DNA of 11,126 nt from Akkermansiaceae bacterium. GTDB taxonomy: Bacteria > Verrucomicrobiota > Verrucomicrobiia > Verrucomicrobiales > Akkermansiaceae. The notes beneath the pieces are model-generated. The model was not told where the DNA came from. It saw nothing but the letters and a program-made list of their open reading frames with translations, and did no database searches. The position numbers and the translations under genes are program-made. Positions within the stretch are counted from its first letter, which is position 1, and each line of letters begins with the position of its first letter. Of the stretch, positions 1-5,917 are shown in pieces. The stretch is taken from assembly GCA_029288115.1 (NCBI GenBank), contig JARFPV010000339.1, positions 1 through 11,126 on the forward strand. The letters run 5' to 3'.

Positions 1-90
1 GTGTCTCCCTGATTCTCTGATTCTCAGCGACAAGTAGCAATTGGCTAAACCCATCTTGCCCCCCGCCTCGCTTTCCCCTAACAACAACGT

Positions 91-588
91 ATGGAATCCC
101 ACGAGGTCCTCAAGAATTCCTTCGAGAACACCAGCCCCAAAGCCGTGGCCGCGGAACTCGGGGTTTCGCTCTCGCTTGTCTACAAGTGGGCGCAAGAGCA
201 GTCGGAATCCGGATCAGGAAGCCGTAACCCTCTTGATCGACTACTTGAGATCTACGAACACACAGGACACCTGGCACTCATCGAGTGGCTTTGTGAGCGT
301 GCAGGAGGCTATTATGTCCAGAATCCACCAACAGTTTGTGACGGTTCATACGAAATGCTCCCTGCTACCAATGAGATTGTCGGCCAGTTTTCTGGTCTAC
401 TCGCACGCATTTCCCAAGCCGCGCTCGATCACTCAATCACCCCCGACGAGGCCGAGGAAATCCGCGAGTCCTGGGACAAGCTGAAAAGCTACGCCGAAGG
501 TTTCGTCTGCTGTTGTGAGCAAGGCAACTTTGAACTCATGAAAGAGGAGGAGAGCAACCCCACTAAACCTCGCACGAGCCTTTACTAA
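91..588 (+). CDS. Small helix-turn-helix DNA-binding protein, possibly phage CII-like
   Basis: A 165-residue soluble protein with no signal peptide or membrane segment. Residues 13-34 (TSPKAVAAELGVSLSLVYKW) form a clear helix-turn-helix of the type that binds DNA, followed by a Ser/Gly-rich linker at 38-44. Residues 46-79 hold a block with NPLDRLL and WLCERAGGYYV, and the C-terminal part (about 95-150) looks helical, with acidic heptad-like stretches and an unusual run of three cysteines (140-142). This arrangement resembles the phage regulatory CII/CP76-like family as I remember it, and small proteins of this kind occur in Verrucomicrobiota chromosomes outside prophages; that family link is from memory. 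The ATG at 91 has no Shine-Dalgarno. The stop lies 34 bases before pyrD on the same strand, so the two may be co-transcribed. No other phage gene is nearby. The target is unknown. Confidence 0.75.
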   Translation: MESHEVLKNSFENTSPKAVAAELGVSLSLVYKWAQEQSESGSGSRNPLDRLLEIYEHTGHLALIEWLCERAGGYYVQNPPTVCDGSYEMLPATNEIVGQFSGLLARISQAALDHSITPDEAEEIRESWDKLKSYAEGFVCCCEQGNFELMKEEESNPTKPRTSLY

Positions 589-622
589 TCGCACGCAGCG
601 AGTATAGACGGGGCACGCCGCC

Positions 623-1660
623 ATGACTCGCTCTCAATACCGATTCGCTCGCAACCTTTTGTTCCGGCTCGATGCCGAAACCGCACACCACGTCTCGCTC
701 GATGCCCTGAGGAAACTCGAAAGCCTACGTGTGCTCCGACTCATTTCCGGCAGCCCCCCCGTGGCAGAATCAGTCGAGTGCATGGGACTTACGTTTCCTA
801 ACAAAATCGGACTCGCTGCCGGTCTCGACAAGGAAGGCAACTGCATCGATGCATTAGGCAGGCTCGGATTCGGGCACGTAGAAATCGGCACCATCACTCC
901 ACGACCACAACCAGGCAACCCTCAGCCTCGTCTGTTCCGCATCATCGACAAGGAAGCAATCATCAACCGTATGGGTTTCAACAACCCAGGGGTTGAAACG
1001 GGAGCCCGCAACGTCGCGAAATCCTCCACTTTCCGCAAAAACGGCGGTGTTGTTGGATTCAATATTGGAAAAAACAAGGTTACTCCGAACGAGAGTGCCA
1101 CCGACGACTACCTCACCTGCCTGCGCGGTGCTTGGGACGTTGCCGACTACATCACCGTCAATCTCTCGTCGCCTAACACCCCGGGGCTGCGCGATCTCCA
1201 AGCGGCTGATGAAACCGCCCGACTACTAGAGGCCCTCAAGTCCGAGCAGGAAAAGCTCACCAGTAAGAGTGGAAAAAGAGTTCCTATCACACTCAAGGTT
1301 GCCCCCGACCTTGAGCCTCAACACATCGAGGATCTCTCGAAGGTCTTTCTCGATGGAGGTCTTGATGGCCTTATCGCCACCAACACAACCATTTCCAGAA
1401 CTGAAGTCGAAGGCTGCGACTTTGCCACCCAAGCCGGAGGTCTCTCCGGCGCTCCGGTCACCACCAAATCCACCGACGTCATCGCCGCCTTCCATAGCCA
1501 CTTAGGCAGCAAGATCCCCATCATCGGTGTTGGTGGAATCATGACAGCCGAGGATGCTCAGGCTAAACTTAAAGCTGGTGCCACGCTGATCCAGCTCTAC
1601 ACCGGATTCATTTACCACGGACCTCCGCTGATCAGAGAGATATTGAAATCCGTTCGTTAG
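623..1660 (+). CDS. pyrD: Dihydroorotate dehydrogenase (quinone), class 2
   Basis: Oxidises dihydroorotate to orotate with FMN and passes electrons to membrane quinone, the fourth step of de novo pyrimidine synthesis; it sits peripherally on the inner membrane. The 345-residue length is normal for class 2. The N-terminal amphipathic region (RNLLFRLDAETAHH, about residues 10-23) is the quinone/membrane-binding extension typical of class 2. Family blocks follow in order: GLAAGLDKEG, IGTITPRPQPGNP, NRMGFNNPG, GFNIGKNK, NLSSPNTPGLR, KVAPDL, TNTT, GGLSGAPV, IIGVGGI and IQLYTGFIYHGP. The Ser at residue 183, in the SSPN motif, aligns with the class 2 catalytic base, whereas class 1 enzymes use Cys. 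The ATG at 623 places the N-terminal motif at the expected distance; no strong Shine-Dalgarno precedes it. No other pyr gene is in the window. Confidence 0.97.
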   Translation: MTRSQYRFARNLLFRLDAETAHHVSLDALRKLESLRVLRLISGSPPVAESVECMGLTFPNKIGLAAGLDKEGNCIDALGRLGFGHVEIGTITPRPQPGNPQPRLFRIIDKEAIINRMGFNNPGVETGARNVAKSSTFRKNGGVVGFNIGKNKVTPNESATDDYLTCLRGAWDVADYITVNLSSPNTPGLRDLQAADETARLLEALKSEQEKLTSKSGKRVPITLKVAPDLEPQHIEDLSKVFLDGGLDGLIATNTTISRTEVEGCDFATQAGGLSGAPVTTKSTDVIAAFHSHLGSKIPIIGVGGIMTAEDAQAKLKAGATLIQLYTGFIYHGPPLIREILKSVR

Positions 1661-1694
1661 AAACACCTCCGAACAACAGCATCCCCCGCTACGC

Positions 1695-1720
1695 CGACAA
1701 CGGACATATTCTTGTTGTCG
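1695..1720 (+). terminator. Stem-loop just downstream of pyrD
   Basis: CGACAAC (1695-1701) pairs with GTTGTCG (1714-1720), and two further G-U pairs close an 8-base loop, giving a 9-bp stem 34 bases after the pyrD stop. No run of T follows, so it is not a classical intrinsic terminator. It may be a 3' end stabiliser or part of a terminator shared with the palindrome that follows. Confidence 0.35.
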
Positions 1721-1728
1721 ATGCATTT

Positions 1729-1748
1729 AATTCTCCCTAGGGAGAATT
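1729..1748. promoter_or_regulatory. Perfect 20-bp palindrome in the gap after pyrD
   Basis: AATTCTCCCTAGGGAGAATT is an exact palindrome with no spacer. In RNA it would fold as an 8-bp stem with a CUAG loop, but the bases that follow (CCTTCTATAC) are not a U tract, so it is a poor terminator. As DNA it has the symmetry expected of an operator for a dimeric regulator. A weak promoter-like pair overlaps it: TTCTCC (1731-1736, poor -35) and TATACA (1754-1759, reasonable -10) with 17-base spacing, directed toward the exported-protein gene at 1819. An operator or a terminator hairpin are both possible; I cannot decide from sequence alone. Confidence 0.4.
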
Positions 1749-1818
1749 CCTTCTATACAGACTATCTAGGAGTTGATAAGTCAGAGGTCTAGCTATTCAT
1801 GACCAGCTATCCAATATC

Positions 1819-2457
1819 ATGAAACTTGCAGCAACCATCGCGACATTCTTGTTGTCCTCTCTCCCAGGGGTAGTCTTTGCTGACGGCTATCCTTTTTGCC
1901 ACGATACTCATGAGGTCCTCGGCGACAGCCTGCAACTAACTCTCTCCGAATCGCAAGTGCTCGAGGTTTCCTCCAATGGAATGCTTACCTTCACAAAACA
2001 GCAGCGCACACTTCTCAGGAAGTTTTACGCGAACATCCCAACGAAAATCCGTGTGATTTCCTCTACATTCAATGATGGTCTGGATACGCGGGAGCCCAAT
2101 CCCGTGGATTGTATTTGGACTAGCCCAGCGCATGTAGGCATCACACTGGGTGAAAAAACTGATGCAGGCGGATGGACCTTCGAGACCGAGCCAGATTCCT
2201 GGCCGATGCTTCGGATTTCACCAGAAGGCGATATTTACAGTCGCGGAACGAAGATCACAAAGGACGCTGCGATTACCTTGATCCGTTCCGCAAAGAAAAC
2301 CAACCGTTGCAATGAACCTCCTCATGTCGCAGTTACTCTACCCCCACCATACCGTGAACCCCACAAAGCCAAAATCAACGACGCGGTTAAGAAGCTTTTA
2401 AATGAGCTAATAGAAATCGGAAAATCACATAATGTGGTCGTCCATCGCTGTTGGTAA
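1819..2457 (+). CDS. Exported protein of unknown function with an ExbD-like C-terminal region
   Basis: A 212-residue protein. Residues 1-21 form a Sec signal peptide (Lys2, hydrophobic core, cleavage after VFA), so the mature protein should be periplasmic or secreted. The mature part has four cysteines (27, 98, 164, 211), an even number compatible with disulfides. I do not recognise the N-terminal two thirds. Residues about 129-210 follow the pattern of the periplasmic domain of ExbD/TolR proteins: a strand with ISPEGDIY, a helix, a strand (HVAVTLP), a helix (INDAVKKLLNELIEIG) and a final strand (VVVHR). The usual N-terminal membrane helix of ExbD and its charged residue are absent, and no exbB is nearby, so this is only a weak fold suggestion. 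The ATG at 1819 has no Shine-Dalgarno and overlaps, as ATGA, the stop of a 7-codon upstream ORF (1799-1822). Confidence 0.75.
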   Translation: MKLAATIATFLLSSLPGVVFADGYPFCHDTHEVLGDSLQLTLSESQVLEVSSNGMLTFTKQQRTLLRKFYANIPTKIRVISSTFNDGLDTREPNPVDCIWTSPAHVGITLGEKTDAGGWTFETEPDSWPMLRISPEGDIYSRGTKITKDAAITLIRSAKKTNRCNEPPHVAVTLPPPYREPHKAKINDAVKKLLNELIEIGKSHNVVVHRCW

Positions 2458-2524
2458 CAACCCACAGCCGAAGACTCCCTGTCGGCCAAATGCAGGAGGA
2501 CGCCAGCGTGAACGTAATAACCAT

Positions 2525-2968
2525 ATGCTTCCAAAACGAACCATCACTATGATCCTCTGGGTATCGCTTGTGGGAATCGTAACCGACTCCCTTGGGGCGG
2601 AGGTGGCCGGCAAAGCACCTGTCGTGGTTCACAAGGGACGCGGGGATGCTCAAGCCCGAGTGTCACTCAAAGGCGACAGCATGTTCGTGGACGTGGTCAG
2701 CCCAAGTGGGATTGGTGATGTCAGACTCGAATTAAAATCCGGGAAGTGGCCCGAGAAGGTTGTGGTGCGGTTACAATACGCAGCGGGCAAACCCATCACT
2801 GTGCTTGAAGGGCATACGGCGATATTGGAAACGTCCGGCAAAAAGACCGATGAACCCAGGAAAAGATTAAAAACTCGTCGATTGAAACCGAGCCAAATCG
2901 AGATTCCTATTCCCGCTACCGAGATGAGAGTATTGTATATTCAATGGGTGGACTATTTTCGGCACTAG
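2525..2968 (+). CDS. Exported conserved protein of unknown function
   Basis: With the ATG at 2525 this is a 147-residue protein. It has a Sec signal peptide at 1-25: basic n-region (KR at 4-5), hydrophobic core MILWVSLVGIV, likely cleavage near SLGA. The frame is open back to 2432, but those upstream codons overlap the previous gene and would bury the signal peptide, so I reject the longer form. The mature part is beta-rich, with VDVVSPSGIG, LELKSGKWPEKVVVRL and a C-terminal WVDYFR. This pattern matches a small exported family I remember from Planctomycetota and Verrucomicrobiota, with no assigned function. A basic stretch (RKRLKTRRLK, 112-121) precedes the final strands. The only good Shine-Dalgarno (AGGAGG, 2494-2499) lies too far upstream for 2525 and serves a short overlapping GTG ORF instead. 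A start at ATG 2549 is possible but would lose the basic n-region. Confidence 0.7.
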   Translation: MLPKRTITMILWVSLVGIVTDSLGAEVAGKAPVVVHKGRGDAQARVSLKGDSMFVDVVSPSGIGDVRLELKSGKWPEKVVVRLQYAAGKPITVLEGHTAILETSGKKTDEPRKRLKTRRLKPSQIEIPIPATEMRVLYIQWVDYFRH

Positions 2969-2992
2969 TCTCTGTAGAAAGAATTGTCGCAA

Positions 2993-3247
2993 TTAGAAAC
3001 TCCTACCCACGCCGAAGCTCAGTTCGCCACTGAGACGTTTTTCTTTTTTCGGCTCCGTCATCTTCCTGATTTCCTGATCGGTCATGCCTTGGCGTTCTTT
3101 CCCGATTGAGTCACTGGAGTAGTGGCGAGGATCTGATATATCGCTGGCAATATTCGCATTCTTGTTAGGGTCAGGCGTGTCCCAGTTTTTGATATCCGTC
3201 GTGCAGGATACGAGAGGAAGAATGATGAGTGGCAGCAGAATTTTCAT
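2993..3247 (-). CDS. Small lipoprotein of unknown function
   Basis: An 84-residue protein with a short signal peptide ending in a lipobox (LVSC, acylated Cys15), so it should be lipid-anchored in the envelope. The mature part is hydrophilic and probably flexible: a Asp/Asn/Pro-rich stretch (20-45), a charged segment with MTDQEIRKMTEPKKEKR (about 55-71), then a beta-like C-terminal tail (GELSFGVGRSF). I do not recognise a family. It starts 16 bases after the dgt stop on the same strand, so it is probably the last gene of that transcript. No Shine-Dalgarno is visible; the leader is AT-rich. The next gene on the other strand ends 24 bases away, tail to tail. Confidence 0.7.
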   Translation of the reverse strand: MKILLPLIILPLVSCTTDIKNWDTPDPNKNANIASDISDPRHYSSDSIGKERQGMTDQEIRKMTEPKKEKRLSGELSFGVGRSF

Positions 3248-3263
3248 GATAATAAAAAGAGGA

Positions 3264-4547
3264 TTAGCCTACCAAGTCTCCGATGGAACCGAAGTCGGGA
3301 ACAAAGAGGCGTTTGTAAAGGCGAGCGGCGTAGCCGTCGGTCATACCGGCGAGGAAATCACAGACGAGACGGGCACGGGCGTTGGCGTCAGGAGCAGTTT
3401 CAATTTCCGCAGCATCATCATGAGGCAGCAATTGAAAATCCTGCCCTGCGATGGATTCACCGTCGATGTAGCGTGTTTTCAGCACATCCCAGAGTCTTTC
3501 TAACATAAAGTTACCTTTGTGTTCAAGTTGCTTGAGTTCCGGCGAGCGAAACACCACATCGAATGCGAGCCGCTTATACACTTCTGACTCGGCGCGCGTT
3601 TCTTCACCGACGTCGAGCACGTAACGATATCGGTTTGTGGTCGCACTGAGGAAATTCACATCCTCGCGCAGGCTTGCAGCCTGGATGTACTTGCCGATAC
3701 GTTTGCCGGCAAACGGCTCCACACGATTGCCACGGTTCGCCTTGATCAGATCACCAAGTGGCGTTCCTTCATCTGTTGGGTCTCCAGATTTTTCCGCCCA
3801 TCGTTCGATACGTGCGATCGAAAGGAATCCGGCACGAACACTGTCAGCAAGGTCGTTGAGCGAGTATGCGGTATCGTCTGCCCAGTCCATCACCTGGCAT
3901 TCGATCGACTTGAAGGCATCCCTCGTTTTCCCCGGCGTGTATTCTACTGGGAAATCATTACCCCCCATCGCCCAGTCGAGATGCCCCGATTGTTCGTTGT
4001 AGATGAAGTGATTCTCCGGCGCCTCTCCACCCTTGTTGAGCTCACCCCAGAGGGTTTTGTATTTAAGCACACCATCGAGAAAAGCACGGGTCGGATCCAT
4101 GCCGGTATTTTTCACAGAAAATATCCGGTCGGTCAGAAGTCGGAGTGTCTGCGCATTGCCTTCAAAGCCGCCATAGCCGCGCATCAGATAATTGAGGCTG
4201 CGCTCGCCGGCATGCCCGAATGGCGGATGACCGAGGTCATGCGACAGACAAACCACCTCGACGAGTTCAGGATCGATAAAATAGTCGTCTCCCAGCAAGT
4301 CCGAGCTCTCCTTGAGCCAGTGGCAGATCGAGCGACCAATCTGCGCCACCTCAAGCGAGTGGGTTAATCGAGTGCGGTAAAAGTCATACTCCCCACTCCA
4401 AAACACCTGAGTCTTACTTTGCAAGCGGCGAAATGCCGGTGTGTGTAACACCCGATCGCGGTCAACCTGAAACGGCGTGCGGAAATCTTCATCCGATTTC
4501 CATCCGGAAACTCGCTCGGTGTCAAAGGCATTGTAGAAGGTGTTCAT
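3264..4547 (-). CDS. dgt: Deoxyguanosine triphosphate triphosphohydrolase (dGTPase)
   Basis: A cytoplasmic HD-superfamily enzyme that splits dNTPs, classically dGTP, into the deoxynucleoside and triphosphate, and so adjusts the dNTP pool. Numbered from the ATG at 4547 (427 residues), family landmarks appear in order: NTFYNAFDTER at the N-terminus, TPFQVDRDRVLHTPAFRRLQ, the first metal ligand His63 in RTRLTHSLEV, the HD pair His103-Asp104 in SHDLGHPPFGHAGE, and the distal Asp (224/225) in DWADDTAYS. All expected HD ligands are present, so it should be active. The frame remains open upstream to a TTG at 4586 and an ATG at 4559. The conserved family start and the repeat sequence in that stretch favour 4547. 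It lies 45 bases after the DUF58 gene on the same strand, probably on the same transcript; the functional link to it is unclear. Confidence 0.95.
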   Translation of the reverse strand: MNTFYNAFDTERVSGWKSDEDFRTPFQVDRDRVLHTPAFRRLQSKTQVFWSGEYDFYRTRLTHSLEVAQIGRSICHWLKESSDLLGDDYFIDPELVEVVCLSHDLGHPPFGHAGERSLNYLMRGYGGFEGNAQTLRLLTDRIFSVKNTGMDPTRAFLDGVLKYKTLWGELNKGGEAPENHFIYNEQSGHLDWAMGGNDFPVEYTPGKTRDAFKSIECQVMDWADDTAYSLNDLADSVRAGFLSIARIERWAEKSGDPTDEGTPLGDLIKANRGNRVEPFAGKRIGKYIQAASLREDVNFLSATTNRYRYVLDVGEETRAESEVYKRLAFDVVFRSPELKQLEHKGNFMLERLWDVLKTRYIDGESIAGQDFQLLPHDDAAEIETAPDANARARLVCDFLAGMTDGYAARLYKRLFVPDFGSIGDLVG

Positions 4548-4557
4548 AGGCTTGAGC

Positions 4558-4588
4558 ATTATCAATTGTTCATTATCAATTATCAATT
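4558..4588. repeat. Short AT-rich direct repeats between the DUF58 gene and dgt
   Basis: ATTATCAATT occurs at 4558-4567 and 4572-4581, followed directly by a truncated copy ATCAATT (4582-4588). Read on the - strand this is three near-copies of AATTGATAAT in the dgt leader. The spacing (14 bases, then 10) and low complexity contrast with the roughly 53% GC surroundings. Similar heptamer-like AATTGAT repeats are scattered between genes in other bacteria. It could be a spreading intergenic repeat or simply the untranslated leader; no function is evident. Confidence 0.6.
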
Positions 4589-4592
4589 CTAA

Positions 4593-5891
4593 TCAAACCA
4601 TCTCCCGGGCACTGAGGTAGGCGTTGGCGAGGGCGACCGGCAGTTCCTTGGATAGAGAATCAACGGTAAACACACCGTGCTGACGCAATTCTCCGAGCAC
4701 TCTGTCCCTTTCCTCCAGATACATGACGGTTGCACCGACCTCGAGAGCTTCGTCCAGTGATGCTGAAGGATTTTTCATGCGCTTTTCCACGGATTCCTCA
4801 CGTAAATTAGCAAGGATGGTGACGTGGCGGCGGCGCACCATTCGCAACGGCTCAATCAGCTGATTGCCGTCTTCGCCACGCACATTACTGAGCATGACAA
4901 CAAGTGCTCGCCGACGCTGACGGGTGAGAAGACGCTCAGCTGCCTCGGTGAAGTCACTCGGAGAGTTCGATGTCTCGTAGTCGTATAGGTGATTGAGAAT
5001 AGTCGTCATAGATTGCACGCCCTTGACCGGGGCGAGCCAACGGTCTGATCCACCCACACCCACGATGCCTACGTGGTCGCCTTGACGCAATGCGGTGTAG
5101 GCCAACAGAAGCATCGCATTCAGACAGTGATCAAACTGCGGAACGCCACCATCAAGGGCGCGCATTCTCCGACCGCAGTCGACAGCTAAAATCACCGTCT
5201 GGTCGCGTTGCTCCTGGTAATCCCGGGTGATAAGCTCAAGACGTTTCGAAGTTGCCTTCCAATCGATCTGGGAAAGCATATCTCCTAGTTGATACTCGCG
5301 TAGCTGGTGAAACTCACGACTTAGCCCGGTGCGATTTTTTTTGATAATGCCCATTTGCTCGGCACGATTCTCCATGGCTAACAGCGCATATCGAAGAACC
5401 GGCTCGTAGTTCGGATAGACACGTGTGGACTGAATCTCCCCACCTCGGGTGCGCTTGGACCAAAGGCCCAGGGGAGAAAATATCCGCAGATGAGCCAAAT
5501 CAAAATCCTTCATCCCCCGCTCGCCAATGGTCACCGGGTAATCGACGCGGGTGAAACCTTTTGCCGGAAGTTTTCCTACCCATGGAAGTTCGCCGCTCTC
5601 GGCATCTCCAGGGATACCATCATAACACAAGACACGCAGAGCCATCTTGGCTCGATTTCTCAATGTCACAGGCACCAGCTGCTCAACTCCCATGGCGAAC
5701 CTTCCCGGCAGCTTGCGCTCCACCACCGGCGCGGGCAGCATTAATCCCGCGATAAAATCCACGAGCACAAAGACGGCTGCCACAGCACCTCCCCAAAGCC
5801 AGATCCCCTGCCATGCAGGAATCAAACTGGCACAAAACCCAAGCACCGCCCACGTGAGCGTTACGAGGATTAAAATACGGGTCGGCTGCAC
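4593..5891 (-). CDS. DUF58 protein (von Willebrand A-like partner of MoxR)
   Basis: A 432-residue protein with two N-terminal membrane helices (about residues 5-25 and 29-52) and a large cytoplasmic part. Residues 66-160 form a beta-rich domain (VPVTLRN, FSPLGLW), followed by the DUF58 signature at 193-240: EFHQLREYQLGDMLSQIDWK, then a basic stretch and AVDCGRRM. The latter sits where a von Willebrand A domain carries its metal site. Here the DxSxS motif is degenerate (Asp238, then Cys-Gly-Arg-Arg), which I recall as usual for the DUF58 subgroup found next to SpoIIM proteins. The GTG at 5891 is the first usable start, because a stop lies four codons upstream. It follows the MoxR gene by 26 bases, the classic pairing. 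The role is unproven; a chaperone-like or complex-assembly function with MoxR is commonly proposed. Confidence 0.93.
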   Translation of the reverse strand: MQPTRILILVTLTWAVLGFCASLIPAWQGIWLWGGAVAAVFVLVDFIAGLMLPAPVVERKLPGRFAMGVEQLVPVTLRNRAKMALRVLCYDGIPGDAESGELPWVGKLPAKGFTRVDYPVTIGERGMKDFDLAHLRIFSPLGLWSKRTRGGEIQSTRVYPNYEPVLRYALLAMENRAEQMGIIKKNRTGLSREFHQLREYQLGDMLSQIDWKATSKRLELITRDYQEQRDQTVILAVDCGRRMRALDGGVPQFDHCLNAMLLLAYTALRQGDHVGIVGVGGSDRWLAPVKGVQSMTTILNHLYDYETSNSPSDFTEAAERLLTRQRRRALVVMLSNVRGEDGNQLIEPLRMVRRRHVTILANLREESVEKRMKNPSASLDEALEVGATVMYLEERDRVLGELRQHGVFTVDSLSKELPVALANAYLSAREMV

Positions 5892-5917
5892 GGCGATTCG
5901 CTAGTTGTGATTCGGAA

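Noticed and set aside
9..24. Direct repeat CTGATTCT x2 at the left end
   Set aside because: Only two 8-base copies, at the very edge of the window; nothing shows that it is an array or a site.
41..484. Open frame on the + strand overlapping the HTH gene
   Set aside because: Low-complexity Ser/Pro/Arg-rich translation with a TTG start and no recognisable motif; the overlapping frame at 91-588 has a clear helix-turn-helix.
2432..2524. Longer N-terminus for the exported protein at 2525-2968
   Set aside because: It overlaps the end of the previous gene and places 31 polar residues before a good signal peptide.
2982..2994. AATTG-TCG-CAATT inverted repeat between the convergent genes
   Set aside because: A 5-bp AT-rich stem with a 3-base loop and no T tract; too weak to call a terminator.
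3981..4367. 128-codon + strand frame antisense to dgt
   Set aside because: It covers the HD catalytic region of dgt on the - strand and has no recognisable domain of its own.
4548..4586. Longer dgt start at TTG 4586 or ATG 4559
   Set aside because: The added residues are encoded largely by the AATTGATAAT repeat, and family members begin at the NTFYNAFDTER block.
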